A DNA stretch of 36,301 bases from Candidatus Omnitrophota bacterium (GCA_945877765.1 CAMDWQ010000015.1:1-36301), one strand, 5' to 3'; numbered from the stretch's first letter, positions 1 through 9,514 are shown. The notes: generated by a model not told the origin, from the sequence alone. Numbers and translations are program-made.

Positions 1-396
1 GAGCGATTTAAGAGTTTTGATACGATTTGCGGGGCGACGCAGGACCGGCAGGACGCGCTTAGAAATTTACTGGAAAAGCCTTTGGATTTATTGATGATAG
101 TCGGGGGATTTAACAGCTCCAATACTTCTCATTTAGCTGAAATCGCAGATCCTTCGACGGGTCTAGGGCATCGCGTCGTGCCGTTTTTTCATATCGAAGG
201 CGAAAAGGATATTGTCTCCTCTCAAATGATTCGCGCGCGCGATCCCAAGACAGGTCAGGCGAAGGATTTTGAAAACTGGCTGCCTAAAAAATTAAAAAAT
301 ATAGGCATCACTTCCGGGGCTTCGACGCCGGATGTGACGCTTTTTGAGGTGATTCAGAAAATCTGCTCCATCGAACCCCCAAAAGTCTCTCCCTAA
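1..396 (+). CDS. ispH: IspH, 4-hydroxy-3-methylbut-2-enyl diphosphate reductase (C-terminal part)
   Basis: This is the last 131 codons of ispH; the start lies left of the window and the frame is open from base 1. IspH is the Fe-S enzyme of the last MEP-pathway step, reducing HMBPP to IPP and DMAPP in the cytoplasm. Family motifs visible are CGATQDRQDA (the Cys is a cluster ligand), GGFNSSNTSHL, and near the end the substrate-binding TSGASTPD. The CGATQ/ERQDA form resembles the cyanobacterial and plant-type branch, in which the protein is longer than E. coli IspH. The second-to-last enzyme of the pathway, IspG, is encoded near base 19553. The ATG at 82 is internal and should not be taken as the start. 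Confidence 0.93.
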   Translation, partial: ERFKSFDTICGATQDRQDALRNLLEKPLDLLMIVGGFNSSNTSHLAEIADPSTGLGHRVVPFFHIEGEKDIVSSQMIRARDPKTGQAKDFENWLPKKLKNIGITSGASTPDVTLFEVIQKICSIEPPKVSP

Positions 397-457
397 AAAC
401 ACCACAACTTACTCATCCTGAATAAGTTACATTAAATTAAGTATATATAATAAGTGC

Positions 458-484
458 TTGAAGATACATGATTTTTAGTATAAT
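458..484 (+). promoter_or_regulatory. Candidate promoter of the TPS exported protein gene
   Basis: TTGAAG (458-463) and a perfect TATAAT (479-484) are separated by 15 bases, shorter than the ideal 17. Transcription would start near 491, leaving an AT-rich leader of about 36 bases without a Shine-Dalgarno sequence before the ATG at 527. The rest of 397-526 holds nothing else I can identify. Confidence 0.4.
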
Positions 485-526
485 TTTATGTTATAAGCAA
501 TTATTGATAAAAATTGGTTAAAAATA

Positions 527-3500
527 ATGAAACTAAAAAATCTTAACAAAGCGATTAGTCTGATCGTGGTGGTGAGTTTTATATTCTCCAACCACGTGGC
601 ATTTGCCTTGCCTTCAGGCTATACGGTGGAGTCGGGAACCGCTGAGTTTGATACCAGCGATCCTTCGAGTCTAGTGATCCATGCTTCGGACCAAGCCATC
701 ATCAATTTTGATTCATTTTCTATTGGGCAGAATGAAACTGTTCGCTTCATCCAGGCTAGCGATACAAGCTCCCTTTTAAGCCGTGTCATCGGCGGCAGCG
801 CCACGGATATCTCTGGGTCTTTATTTAGTAATGGCACTTTGTTTTTGATTAATTCCAACGGAATTAATTTTCGTGAGGGCGCCAATATTCAAGTGAACAA
901 TTTGATTGCCTCCACCTTGAATCTTCAAAGCGCGATGTACTTAAGCGGCCAATACGCTTTCGAAAAACAGGTTGGTTCCAACCCTGGGAAAATTTTAAAC
1001 CAGGCTTCTATTAGCGGGCGTAACATTGCTCTTCTTTCGGAGAGCATTGAAAATCAGGGAGTCCTCGAAGCCAATTTGGGCTCGGTGGTTTTGGGAATCG
1101 GGGAAAGGCAAACCCTCTCTTTTGATTCCGATGGTTCGATTAGCCTTGTCATTGACCAGGGATTAGCAGATTCTCTGAATAAATCTATTCAGAATTCTGG
1201 AACGATTCAGGCGGATGGAGGCAAGGTGCTTTTGTCGGCTAAAACTTTTAATGACACCATGGATACGCTCATCAACAATACCGGGATTCTTCAGGCTACC
1301 AGAGCGGTGGAAAAAGACGGCAAGATCGTATTTGAATCCAACACGGGTAACGTAAACTCAGGGACCATCGACACCAATCTCTTCATCGAGGAAGGGTATT
1401 CCTTTTTTAATACACAGACTGCTTCGATCCTTGGCGGAAGTGCATTTTATGACAATATTGACGGAGCGGCGAACATCTCAGGAAGTATCGGCTCCAATCA
1501 GACGGATACGGGGGATTTGATTGTTGTCGGAAATATCATGCTCACGGCCGGCACCCTTACGTTTACGGCGGACTCGGACAACGATGGGGTGGGAAAATTT
1601 GATATGAACTCAGGGACTACGATAAATACGCTTGCTTCTTGTAACTTGACGCTTAAAACGGGAGAGAACTCAAATTTACGTGTCATCAACGTCACTGGGC
1701 TGACTCTGGACAGAGCTGGGTCGGCGTCTACGCCAACTTACACCATGAATGGTGAGATTACTTTTTCGCCTTTCGTGTCCCTTACGGTTGCCGCAAACAC
1801 GACCTTGAATGTGAATGGCCAAGCTCTAACAGGTTTATCATCAGGGTCTGTTGTCAACAATGGAACCATTAAGCTCATTGGAAGTGAAACGCTGACCGAA
1901 ATCAGCGATCTGGATATTGATTCGGGGACGGTGGAGTATATTGGCAACAATGATGCCACCGGAAACTTCTTCAATATTTTTGATTTCGGAGCGACTGATT
2001 ACTATAACCTTGTGATTAATGCTCCGGATACAGTAGATTCTTTTAGGGCGACCAGCGCGGTCAGCGTCGCTGGTGCGCTGACGGTTACTTCCGGCAAATA
2101 TGAGGTAAATGGGTCTTCTTTAACAGTTGCTGGGCTGACCACGGTGAATGGCGGCGAAATTTACGATTCTGCTCTCGGTGTGGGCACCAGGACTTTCAAT
2201 GGCGGGCTTACCTTATCTAGTGGTACTTATTATGGTAACAATGATACTTCGGATATCAATGGCAACTTAACTATCAGTGGTGGTTTGTTCGACGCCTCAA
2301 CAGGATCTACGACTGTTTCGGGAAATTTTAGCCACTCTGGGGGCACTTTTACTCACAATATTGGGACTGTCACCCTGGATGGAACGAACCAGACGATTTC
2401 GGGAAACACGACATTTTATAATCTAGCCAAAACAGTCACCACGGCAAGAACCCTGACGTTTGAAGCCGGCAGTACCACGACAGTTACTAACAACATCAAC
2501 CTTGCCGGAGCCTCAGGGCAACTTCTCTCTTTAAGGTCTTCTTCCGATGGTTCTCAGTGGCTCATCAATCTTCCCGGGCTAGGCGGGCAAACCTTCTCGT
2601 ATCTTGATGTGAAGGATTCCAACAACACTGGCACAAAACCAAGCACCATTACAGGGGTTGTCAACTCTCTGGGCAACACCAACTGGTTTGGCCTTACGCT
2701 TACTTGGACGGGGACTACTAATACCAATTTTGGAACGGCAACCAACTGGGACCTAGGGTCAGCGCCCACCTCTGCGGATGATGTCGTCATTGCCGATGTG
2801 GCAAACGATCCAATCTTTGGCGCTAACTTTACCCTGGGGAGCCTTACGATTAATTCTAGCGGAATCTTGGATATCGCTGGCTTCAACCTCACTGTATCTG
2901 GCGCTCTGTCAAACAACGGAACATTGAAATTACAAGGTAGCGAAACCGTCAGCTTTGGCACGATGGATACCAATTCGGGGACAGTTGAATACACGGGAGC
3001 CACAGGAACTAATTCCTACGCCACAGGCCTTGCGGCGGGAAATGCTTATTATAATCTGTCCTTTAGCGGAGCTTCTGATACCTGGATTTTGGGTGCCGCC
3101 TTAGACGTCAACAACAACCTCACCATTTCCAACGGCACTCTCGATGTCAAATCCGGCTCAAATTATCAAGTGAATGTGGCTAAAAATTTTGATTCCACTG
3201 GAGGCACTTTTCTTGCTAGAAGCGGAAGTGTTGTCCTTGACGGTACGAACCAGACGATTTCAGGCAACAATTCTTTCTACAATCTCAACAAAACCGTTGC
3301 TGTCGCCGATACTTTAACTTTTGCCGCTGGCTCCACCACGACGATCACGGGTCTTGCCACTCTCAAAGGCGCCGCTAGCAATCTTTTGACGCTTACCTCT
3401 GCGGGAGGCTGGAATATTGACCCTCAAGGGACTAAAGATATTCAGTATGTCGCGGTGGTGAACTCGACGAATCTATCGGGCGCTGTGATTGATCCGGCCA

Positions 3501-4723
3501 ACTCCACCAATGGGGGAGGGAACGTCAACTGGTTTAGCGTTGCGCCCATAGTCCCTGATCCGCGCAGGGGTTGCGTTGAGCTTGGAAACTGTCCAGAAAT
3601 AACTCCAAGGCCCATCATCCGGATAAAAGAGTGGTTCCCGGACCCCGAAACAAAGCATAAACAAAAGCCAGAGGACAAACCAAGGCCTATTCTTGACAAG
3701 GACCCCGAAGACGAAGAGATTACTTCTACGACGCATGTTTTTGAGGGAGCGGTCTATGTTGTGGGTGTAGACGGTTCTGAGGAAATGCTCTACGACGGCG
3801 AATCGATGTCTGTGTCAAAGCGCGGCGCCAGAATCCTTCGCCGTGGAATCTACGTCTCGAGTGTGGACGGCCTTCTGGCCTTAAGAGGAAAAACTTATGA
3901 AAAAATGAAGGAAATGAAACTTAAACAGAGACCCTCAGCGATTGCCGCATCTAAAAAAGGAGACAGTGTTTACGTTGCCCCGCCCGATTCTACGGGTCTT
4001 CTGCAGGTTGACACGGCTAGTTTTAATTCTAAGAATATCAAAGGTTTGAACGAGGGCGCCAATAACATTGCCCTCAGCGAAAAGGGCGACCGGGCTTTTA
4101 TCACCGACGGCAGGCATGATAAAGTGCAAGTGTTTGACACCGAGTCTCAGAACCTGCTGAGAGAGATCTCTGTAGGATCTTTACCCACACAAGCTGTCTT
4201 ATCCGCGGATGAAAAATACGTCTACGTCGTGGAAAGATTGGATGCGACGATTTCTAAATATGATGCCTCCACCGGAAAAAAGATCCTATCGGCGAAAGCC
4301 GGAATCTCGCCCTACGGGGTGGTTCTCTCCCCGGAGACGAATACGATTTATATTACCGACACCATGGGTGGTAAGGTGCTTGTGTTTAATGAGTCTCTAA
4401 AGAAACAGACAGAAATCAAGGTAGGCCAAAGCCCTCACGCGATTATCGCGGATGCCAAGGGAGGCAAGATTTATGTCGCCAATCGTTCGGAAGAATCAAT
4501 CTCAATGATTGATATTTCTAAAAATGAAGTACTCTCGACCATTGCTGTCGGAAAGCGGCCTTCAGGCCTTGCCGTTTTACCGGAGGGAAACAATCTCTAT
4601 GTGGCTAATGAGTTGTCCAATAATCTATCGGTTGTGGACACCCATCTGAGAAGATCGATTCAAGAAATTCCGACGGGCATGGCGCCTAATCAGGTGGTCA
4701 TTTCAAGCCCTAATAATTCTTAA
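527..4723 (+). CDS. Large exported TPS-family (filamentous-haemagglutinin-like) protein with C-terminal YVTN beta-propeller
   Basis: A 1,398-residue surface or secreted protein, the probable substrate of the transporter at 4734-6446. Residues 1-27 form a signal peptide ending AFA. Residues 28 to about 260 are a TPS/haemagglutination-activity domain with the hallmark LFLINSNGINF segment (NPNG-like). A beta-helical stalk rich in Asn, Thr, Gly and Ser follows, with repeats such as GTNQTISGN near residues 620 and 905. A Pro- and charge-rich linker (about 1008-1065) contains two Cys. Residues from about 1135 onward are YVTN/NHL-like propeller blades, seen as recurring units of the kind SPYGVVLSPETNTIYITD and IYVAN. 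The stalk and TPS domain are typical of adhesins; the propeller at the C-terminus is not usual. Its ligand cannot be read from the sequence. Confidence 0.85.
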   Translation: MKLKNLNKAISLIVVVSFIFSNHVAFALPSGYTVESGTAEFDTSDPSSLVIHASDQAIINFDSFSIGQNETVRFIQASDTSSLLSRVIGGSATDISGSLFSNGTLFLINSNGINFREGANIQVNNLIASTLNLQSAMYLSGQYAFEKQVGSNPGKILNQASISGRNIALLSESIENQGVLEANLGSVVLGIGERQTLSFDSDGSISLVIDQGLADSLNKSIQNSGTIQADGGKVLLSAKTFNDTMDTLINNTGILQATRAVEKDGKIVFESNTGNVNSGTIDTNLFIEEGYSFFNTQTASILGGSAFYDNIDGAANISGSIGSNQTDTGDLIVVGNIMLTAGTLTFTADSDNDGVGKFDMNSGTTINTLASCNLTLKTGENSNLRVINVTGLTLDRAGSASTPTYTMNGEITFSPFVSLTVAANTTLNVNGQALTGLSSGSVVNNGTIKLIGSETLTEISDLDIDSGTVEYIGNNDATGNFFNIFDFGATDYYNLVINAPDTVDSFRATSAVSVAGALTVTSGKYEVNGSSLTVAGLTTVNGGEIYDSALGVGTRTFNGGLTLSSGTYYGNNDTSDINGNLTISGGLFDASTGSTTVSGNFSHSGGTFTHNIGTVTLDGTNQTISGNTTFYNLAKTVTTARTLTFEAGSTTTVTNNINLAGASGQLLSLRSSSDGSQWLINLPGLGGQTFSYLDVKDSNNTGTKPSTITGVVNSLGNTNWFGLTLTWTGTTNTNFGTATNWDLGSAPTSADDVVIADVANDPIFGANFTLGSLTINSSGILDIAGFNLTVSGALSNNGTLKLQGSETVSFGTMDTNSGTVEYTGATGTNSYATGLAAGNAYYNLSFSGASDTWILGAALDVNNNLTISNGTLDVKSGSNYQVNVAKNFDSTGGTFLARSGSVVLDGTNQTISGNNSFYNLNKTVAVADTLTFAAGSTTTITGLATLKGAASNLLTLTSAGGWNIDPQGTKDIQYVAVVNSTNLSGAVIDPANSTNGGGNVNWFSVAPIVPDPRRGCVELGNCPEITPRPIIRIKEWFPDPETKHKQKPEDKPRPILDKDPEDEEITSTTHVFEGAVYVVGVDGSEEMLYDGESMSVSKRGARILRRGIYVSSVDGLLALRGKTYEKMKEMKLKQRPSAIAASKKGDSVYVAPPDSTGLLQVDTASFNSKNIKGLNEGANNIALSEKGDRAFITDGRHDKVQVFDTESQNLLREISVGSLPTQAVLSADEKYVYVVERLDATISKYDASTGKKILSAKAGISPYGVVLSPETNTIYITDTMGGKVLVFNESLKKQTEIKVGQSPHAIIADAKGGKIYVANRSEESISMIDISKNEVLSTIAVGKRPSGLAVLPEGNNLYVANELSNNLSVVDTHLRRSIQEIPTGMAPNQVVISSPNNS

Positions 4724-4733
4724 ACCAAAAGAC

Positions 4734-6446
4734 TTAAAAACCTACCATAGCCCCCAGATGAACCTGTGGATTATTTTTGTCGGAAGAGTCATCGCCTAAG
4801 GGAAAGCCCAGGTCAATCTGGGCTGAAATATAGTCATCGATATTTAGGCGCATCCCAAAACCAGTTCCCAGAAGAAATTTATCTTTAACGGTTGCTGGAA
4901 GAGCTCTTTGTCGTAAATAGGTTTTAGCGCTGTCCAGAAAACCGACCAAGCGCAATGAACTTTTCCACGTTTTTTGGGTATAAGGTACTTTCCATTCAGC
5001 GGGCAAAAGGGGCAGCGGCGAGCTGAATTCGGCACTGCTATTCCAACCATAGTCTCCCGCTGAATCCGATTCCGGATAACCCCGAACAGAATAGGCTCCC
5101 CCGGCGCGATATTGCTCTACGGAAGTCAGTGTGTCCGCAGTCCACTGGCCGCCGGCGCGCAAAATCAAAAGCCTCGATTTCGGCAAGCGCTGCAGGCGCA
5201 CGCCATTGAGGGTGTAGAAGGTAAATTCGCCGCCTGAATTTTGAACGCTTGCGTTGGAATCGATGTCTTTTAGGCCGCCGAGAAAATCGGGAAGACCCAC
5301 ATGGATTTGGGGATTGATGATGGTCCGCCCACCGGCATCCTGAAAGGTGAACTGGGGTCCCGCTTGAATCGCGCGTATTCTGTCGACACTGGTGCGGTTG
5401 CCGGCAAGAGTAGAAATAGAGTTGATATATTCCAATCGGATTTGAAAATCGATATTTTTTTGAGGGCTCTGCAGAAGGTGGTAGGTCAATCCTGGCGAGA
5501 CACTCAAAGATTCACCCTCAATTTGAGAGGATTTTAAATACCCGATCAGTCTGGTTTTAACGTAGCTGGCCGATAGACTCAGCGTCAGAGGCCATTGCTC
5601 CAGAGGGAACTCATAGGAAAACGAGCCCCCGTTGAAGGCACCTTCTTCTGTTGTGGTGAAGGCTGTATTTAAGGAATCATCGTAACCCAGGAAATTGTTG
5701 TGATCCACATGAAGACCATGACGGACCCGGTGGGTAAGTTTGGTGCCACGGTTGTTGACGTTGTAGTAAACGTGGAAAGGGTTCTTGTCTTTGACTTTGA
5801 GGATAATATCCGAAGAAGCCAGTTCCTCTCCAGGAATCAAAAAAGCTTTCGCCTGGCGGTCGGGGAGCTGATTTAAAAAATAGAGTTTGCTTTCAAGGTC
5901 CTGGTAGCGAAAAATCCGGTCGGCGGGAAATTTCATGCGCCGCTGGTAACTCTTGGTGCTGAAATAGCGGTTACCCTCGACAAAAACTTTACCTACTTTC
6001 CCCTCGACAATTTTGATTGTCACTGTTTCATCGTCAACTGTTTGCGGAGGCAGGTAGGCGCGGCTGGTGACGTAGCCAGCCCCGCGATAAACCCCGGTGA
6101 TGATGTCGCTAAACGAGCGCAAATGGCGAAAGGACACCTTTCGGTTTTCAAAGGCTGAGGTGAACGAATTAAAATCCTTGGAGGGGACGGCGGTATTTCC
6201 CTCGACAATAATTTTTTTGACAAAAAATACGGGGCCCTGCTCATCGTCTGTCTTTTCATCGTCTTTTTTGATTTCAATGACAGGTTTTTCTGTCAATTTT
6301 TGCCGAATATTCTTTTCTTGCTTGGCTAGAGAATTGGTTTGGGAGGAAAGTTCTCGTTGGGCGTCACCAGAAATGGCAGGCTCCGCCCCCAAAGGGCGGA
6401 TTAGAAAAAAAACCCCGCTGATTAATAGAAAAAGATTTCGCCTCAT
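4734..6446 (-). CDS. TpsB-family outer-membrane transporter (ShlB/FhaC-like)
   Basis: This is an outer-membrane pore of the two-partner secretion system, which would carry the TPS protein across the outer membrane. With the start at 6446 the product has 570 residues and begins with a signal peptide (MRRNLFLLISGVFF, cleavage near residue 21). Longer in-frame starts up to 6563 would bury this signal and overlap the divergent permease gene. Two POTRA domains follow (about 75-150 and 150-230), then a 16-strand-type barrel. The conserved VRGY loop-6 motif lies near residue 454, and the last residue is Phe, as expected for Bam-assembled barrels. Length is normal for the family. The gene is convergent with its presumed substrate gene, with 10 bases between the stop codons, instead of being co-transcribed upstream of it. 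Confidence 0.88.
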   Translation of the reverse strand: MRRNLFLLISGVFFLIRPLGAEPAISGDAQRELSSQTNSLAKQEKNIRQKLTEKPVIEIKKDDEKTDDEQGPVFFVKKIIVEGNTAVPSKDFNSFTSAFENRKVSFRHLRSFSDIITGVYRGAGYVTSRAYLPPQTVDDETVTIKIVEGKVGKVFVEGNRYFSTKSYQRRMKFPADRIFRYQDLESKLYFLNQLPDRQAKAFLIPGEELASSDIILKVKDKNPFHVYYNVNNRGTKLTHRVRHGLHVDHNNFLGYDDSLNTAFTTTEEGAFNGGSFSYEFPLEQWPLTLSLSASYVKTRLIGYLKSSQIEGESLSVSPGLTYHLLQSPQKNIDFQIRLEYINSISTLAGNRTSVDRIRAIQAGPQFTFQDAGGRTIINPQIHVGLPDFLGGLKDIDSNASVQNSGGEFTFYTLNGVRLQRLPKSRLLILRAGGQWTADTLTSVEQYRAGGAYSVRGYPESDSAGDYGWNSSAEFSSPLPLLPAEWKVPYTQKTWKSSLRLVGFLDSAKTYLRQRALPATVKDKFLLGTGFGMRLNIDDYISAQIDLGFPLGDDSSDKNNPQVHLGAMVGF

Positions 6447-6456
6447 ATTTGGATTT

Positions 6457-6465
6457 ATCATAGCA
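6457..6465 (-). promoter_or_regulatory. Extended -10 element just upstream of tpsB
   Basis: On the minus strand TGC-TATGAT forms an extended -10 whose last base is 10 bases from the ATG at 6446. Transcription would begin only a few bases before the start codon. No Shine-Dalgarno sequence is present. An in-frame ATG at 6461 overlaps the element. Confidence 0.4.
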
Positions 6466-6483
6466 TGAATGGACAAAATAATA

Positions 6484-6514
6484 TTGAATTTCCCGGCCCG
6501 CTTTGGTGTATAAT
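6484..6514 (+). promoter_or_regulatory. Promoter of the KimA-like permease, probably leaderless
   Basis: TTGAAT (6484-6489) and a perfect TATAAT (6509-6514) are separated by 19 bases. Only eight bases lie between the -10 and the ATG at 6523, so the start codon would fall at or next to the 5' end of the mRNA. There is no Shine-Dalgarno sequence. The promoter lies back-to-back with the tpsB -10 element. Confidence 0.55.
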
Positions 6515-6522
6515 CTTTTTTC

Positions 6523-8487
6523 ATGTCCTTCATCCAAAGAATCAAACGCGCCGTCATCGGCAAAGCTAAAAGTCCTCTAGATCAGGGTGTATTTCACAAC
6601 CTATCCCTGATTGCGTTCTTTGCCTGGGTAGGTTTGGGCGCCGACGGGCTCTCATCCTCCTGTTACGGTCCCGAAGAAGCGTTTTTGGCTTTGCAAGGAC
6701 ATAGCTACCTCAGCATCTTTGTTGCGATTGGCTCCGTCTTGACGGTGTTTCTCATCAGCGCCAGCTACATGCAAATCATCGAGTTGTTTCCGGCGGGCGG
6801 TGGCGGTTATCTGGTGGCCAGCAAACTTATTTCCCCCCGCGCCGGACTGGTATCGGGATGCGCTCTTCTGATTGACTATGTTCTGACGATCACGATCTCG
6901 ATTGCTAGCGGATCGGATGCTATTTTCAGTTTTCTACCCGCGCAGTGGCAGGCCTACAAATTAGCTTTCGCTGTTACCGGTATCGTCCTTTTGACGGTGA
7001 TGAATCTACGTGGGGTCAAAGAATCAGTGGTGATATTGATTCCCATTTTCATCGTTTTTTTGGTGACCCACGTGTTTGTGATTATTTACGCGCTTGTCGC
7101 ACACTCCGGTAATTTTTCGCATGTGGTTCAATCGACCGCCATGGATATTCAGGCTACCAAATCCCAGATGGGGCTGTTTGCGATGATCTTGCTCATTTTG
7201 CGGGCGTACAGCATGGGCGCGGGAACGTTTACTGGTATCGAGGCCGTTTCCAACGGCATGGGAATCTTGAGAGAGCCTAAAGTTGCCACGGGTAAAAGCA
7301 CGATGCGCTACATGGCATTTTCGCTCGCGTTTACCGTGATGGGGTTGATGCTGGCCTACTTACTTTTTGACGTAGCGCATGTGCCGGGCAAGACACTGAA
7401 CGCGGTGTTGTTTGGTGAAATTACAAAAAATTGGGGCTATTCCGGACATATTTTTGTTCTTGTAACCCTAATTTCGGAAGCGCTGCTCCTAGTAGCTGCT
7501 GCCCAGACCGGGTTTTTGGGAGGACCAAAAATTCTTTCCAATATGGCGCTGGATCGCTGGTTTCCTTCCAAGTTTGCGGTGCTCAGCGACCGCTTGGTGT
7601 CTCAGAATGGCGTTCTATGGATGGGGACTGCGGCGCTGGTGACGGTTATTTTGACGGGCGGCTCCGTGCGTTTTCTGGTGGTGCTTTATAGTATCAATGT
7701 GTTTATTACTTTTTGCCTTTCTCATTTGGGGATGGTCCGGCATTGGTGGCTTGTCCGTACATCCGTTCCTGGATGGTGGAAAAAACTATTGATCGCGGGT
7801 CTGGGTCTTGTGATGACCACGTTTATTCTGGTCTCGGTCGTGGTGCTCAAATTTCACGAGGGTGGTTGGATTACGATTGTGATTACGGGCGCACTGGTAG
7901 CGGTTGCTTTATTGGTTAAGCAGCATTATCTTCAAACCGCACAACTTCTAAAGCGCCTCAACAACCTGCTTCAGGAAGCCGCTGCCGTTGAAATCAAAAA
8001 AGAGGCTGTTTTGCAGAAACAACACGATCCCGATGCGAAAACCGCCGTGCTGATGGTGAATGGTTTCAACGGTCTAGGACTTCACACCCTTTTTAATGTC
8101 ATCCGCCTTTTTGGTAAAGAATTCAGAAACTTTGTATTCATCGAGATCGGCGTCATCGATGCTGGCAATTTCAAGGGGGCCGCGGAAGTGGGGCATTTGA
8201 AAGTCCAGGTCCATCGGGATGTAGACCGTTATGTTTCCCTGATGCAAAGCCAGGGATGTTATGCCGAAGGGCGCTCCTATATCGGCATCGACGTGATCAG
8301 CGAGGCGGAACAAATTGCACCAAAAATATTAAAAGATTATCCCAATGCAGTTTTTTTTGGGGGACAACTGGTTTTCCCCGAGGAAACTTTTCTGACGCGC
8401 CTTCTGCATAACCACACGGTTTTTGTGCTCCAGCGGAAATTTTACCAGCAGGGAATCCCCTTTGTTATTTTACCGATCAGGGTGTGA
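6523..8487 (+). CDS. APC-superfamily permease, KimA/KUP-like (probable potassium importer)
   Basis: A 654-residue integral inner-membrane transporter. The N-terminal 470 residues contain about twelve hydrophobic segments. The signature [15 protein letters not shown] in the first membrane segment and [10 protein letters not shown] about 50 residues later match the APC subfamily that includes the c-di-AMP-regulated potassium importer KimA. The remaining residues form a soluble cytoplasmic domain, as in KimA. An amino-acid substrate cannot be excluded, since the wider family includes amino-acid permeases. The ATG at 6523 aligns with the family N-terminus (short basic stretch before the first membrane segment) and sits directly behind a -10 box. 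ridA follows after 25 bases and may be co-transcribed. Confidence 0.8.
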   Translation: MSFIQRIKRAVIGKAKSPLDQGVFHNLSLIAFFAWVGLGADGLSSSCYGPEEAFLALQGHSYLSIFVAIGSVLTVFLISASYMQIIELFPAGGGGYLVASKLISPRAGLVSGCALLIDYVLTITISIASGSDAIFSFLPAQWQAYKLAFAVTGIVLLTVMNLRGVKESVVILIPIFIVFLVTHVFVIIYALVAHSGNFSHVVQSTAMDIQATKSQMGLFAMILLILRAYSMGAGTFTGIEAVSNGMGILREPKVATGKSTMRYMAFSLAFTVMGLMLAYLLFDVAHVPGKTLNAVLFGEITKNWGYSGHIFVLVTLISEALLLVAAAQTGFLGGPKILSNMALDRWFPSKFAVLSDRLVSQNGVLWMGTAALVTVILTGGSVRFLVVLYSINVFITFCLSHLGMVRHWWLVRTSVPGWWKKLLIAGLGLVMTTFILVSVVVLKFHEGGWITIVITGALVAVALLVKQHYLQTAQLLKRLNNLLQEAAAVEIKKEAVLQKQHDPDAKTAVLMVNGFNGLGLHTLFNVIRLFGKEFRNFVFIEIGVIDAGNFKGAAEVGHLKVQVHRDVDRYVSLMQSQGCYAEGRSYIGIDVISEAEQIAPKILKDYPNAVFFGGQLVFPEETFLTRLLHNHTVFVLQRKFYQQGIPFVILPIRV

Positions 8488-8512
8488 CAATTTGAATATT
8501 AAGGAGGATCGA

Positions 8513-8893
8513 ATGTCTCGTCAGAATATTTCGACAGGCTCTAAGTGGGAGCCTATCATTGGTTATTCAAGAGCCGTCAAAGTAGGCGCGCAGATTTTTG
8601 TATCCGGCACGACAGCGACAACGCCGCAGGGGCTGGTGGGTAAGGGGGATTTGTATGCGCAGACCAAGCAAGCGCTTACGAATATTGAGGCGGCTTTAAA
8701 GCAAGCTGGCGCCTCGATGGAAAATGTGGTCCGCACGCGCTTGTATTTAGCGAACATCGCCGAATGGGAAAAAGCCGCCAAGGCTCATGGAGAATTTTTT
8801 AAAGACATCCGTCCCGCCACGACGATGGTGGAAGTTTCTAAGCTTATCGAGTCGGATATGCTCATTGAAATCGAAGCGGATGCGGTTGTTTGA
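8513..8893 (+). CDS. RidA/YjgF/YER057c/UK114-family protein
   Basis: A 126-residue protein of the RidA family. RidA enzymes hydrolyse reactive enamine/imine intermediates released by PLP-dependent dehydratases; other members have different or unknown roles. The C-terminal [10 protein letters not shown] segment carries the conserved Arg (about residue 100) that binds the carboxylate in active members, followed by the acidic strand typical of the fold. The start at 8513 is set by a strong AAGGAGG five bases upstream; the longer frame from 8423 runs inside the permease gene. The N-terminus ([16 protein letters not shown]) is closer to the YjgH-like branch than to E. coli RidA, so the substrate is uncertain. 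Confidence 0.9.
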   Translation: MSRQNISTGSKWEPIIGYSRAVKVGAQIFVSGTTATTPQGLVGKGDLYAQTKQALTNIEAALKQAGASMENVVRTRLYLANIAEWEKAAKAHGEFFKDIRPATTMVEVSKLIESDMLIEIEADAVV

Positions 8894-8935
8894 TAAGCTG
8901 AGTCTTAAATAAGTCCTTTAAACCTGGGGGAAAAT

Positions 8936-9103
8936 ATGCAGTCACTCATTGGTCTAGTCATATTAGTTTTGGATATTTTGGCGATAGTCGAGATTGTACA
9001 AAGCGCTCTCACGACCGGTAAAAAAGTTCTCTGGATCGTGCTTGTTGTCCTGCTGCCTGTCGTTGGGTTGATTTTGTATTTTCTTCTAGGGCGTAAAAAA
9101 TAA
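8936..9103 (+). CDS. Small PLDc_N-domain membrane protein (55 aa)
   Basis: A 55-codon gene beginning ATGCAGTCACTC, preceded by a GGGGG stretch with a five-base spacer. The product has two hydrophobic segments (residues 3-22 and 31-51) separated by a short polar turn. It ends LPVVGLILYFLLGRKK, the typical signature of the phospholipase D-nuclease N-terminal domain (PLDc_N, Pfam PF13396) found at the N-terminus of cardiolipin synthases. As a free-standing protein it lacks any catalytic HKD domain, and its function is unknown. It lies 42 bases after ridA. Confidence 0.78.
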   Translation: MQSLIGLVILVLDILAIVEIVQSALTTGKKVLWIVLVVLLPVVGLILYFLLGRKK

Positions 9104-9206
9104 AAGCCGCGCGAAGTAAAAATTAGAAGATTTACAATCGATACAAGCTCTGCTAATATCTTGAGTCTTGCTTTAAAATCATAAATTTTTTCGCCACAAT
9201 TTTTTC

Positions 9207-9278
9207 GCCGAAGTAGCTCAGTGGTAGAGCGCTGCCCTGAAAAGGCAGGCGTGGGCAGTTCGATTCTGCCCTTCGGCA
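9207..9278 (+). tRNA. tRNA-Phe (GAA)
   Basis: Complete cloverleaf: acceptor GCCGAAG/CTTCGGC, D arm GCTC...GAGC, anticodon stem CTGCC/GGCAG with loop CTGAAAA (anticodon GAA, 9239-9241), T arm GGCAG-TTCGATT-CTGCC and discriminator A. The 3' CCA is not encoded (the sequence continues CA-TC). A terminator hairpin follows directly. Confidence 0.96.
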
Positions 9279-9285
9279 CATCATT

Positions 9286-9329
9286 AAACCGTCTATTGTG
9301 AGCTAAAACTCATGGTAGACGGTTTTCTT
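9286..9329 (+). terminator. Terminator after tRNA-Phe
   Basis: A ten-base stem (AAACCGTCTA at 9286-9295 with TAGACGGTTT at 9316-9325), plus an inner TGAG/CTCA stem, is followed by TTTTCTTT. It would end the tRNA-Phe transcript. Confidence 0.75.
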
Positions 9330-9367
9330 TGATACTTACCCATTACTATCAATTTTGATGAATTTAG

Positions 9368-9514
9368 ACCTCTTTTGAACACCCTAATGTCCCCAGCACC
9401 CGCCAGCGAGCAGATCTCGCGGCAATTCTCAAGGATTATGATGTCTACCACGCGGATCTGAAGCAGACTGCCGATGCGCTGTATGAACGGTTGTTTCAAG
9501 TGGACAGTCATTAA
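9368..9514 (+). pseudogene. Short remnant of an unidentified coding sequence
   Basis: A 48-codon open stretch without its own start, ending LFQVDSH-stop. Its codon use and amino-acid pattern (alternating hydrophobic and charged residues, helical, for example DVYHADLKQTADAL) look like the C-terminal end of a former gene. No family is recognised. It sits between the tRNA-Phe terminator and the nucleotidyltransferase cassette, so it may be debris from earlier insertion at this site. Confidence 0.35.

Noticed and set aside
527-3500. Short repeated GTNQTISGN segments as a DNA repeat array
   Set aside because: Spacing is long and copies few; they are structural repeats of the beta-helical stalk and not a separate element.
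6447-6563. Longer N-terminus of TpsB starting at 6563
   Set aside because: It would place 39 residues before a good signal peptide and overlap the permease gene and its promoter.
9293-9511. 72-codon minus-strand frame downstream of tRNA-Phe
   Set aside because: It runs through the terminator hairpin and lacks a ribosome binding site; the plus-strand frame looks more protein-like.
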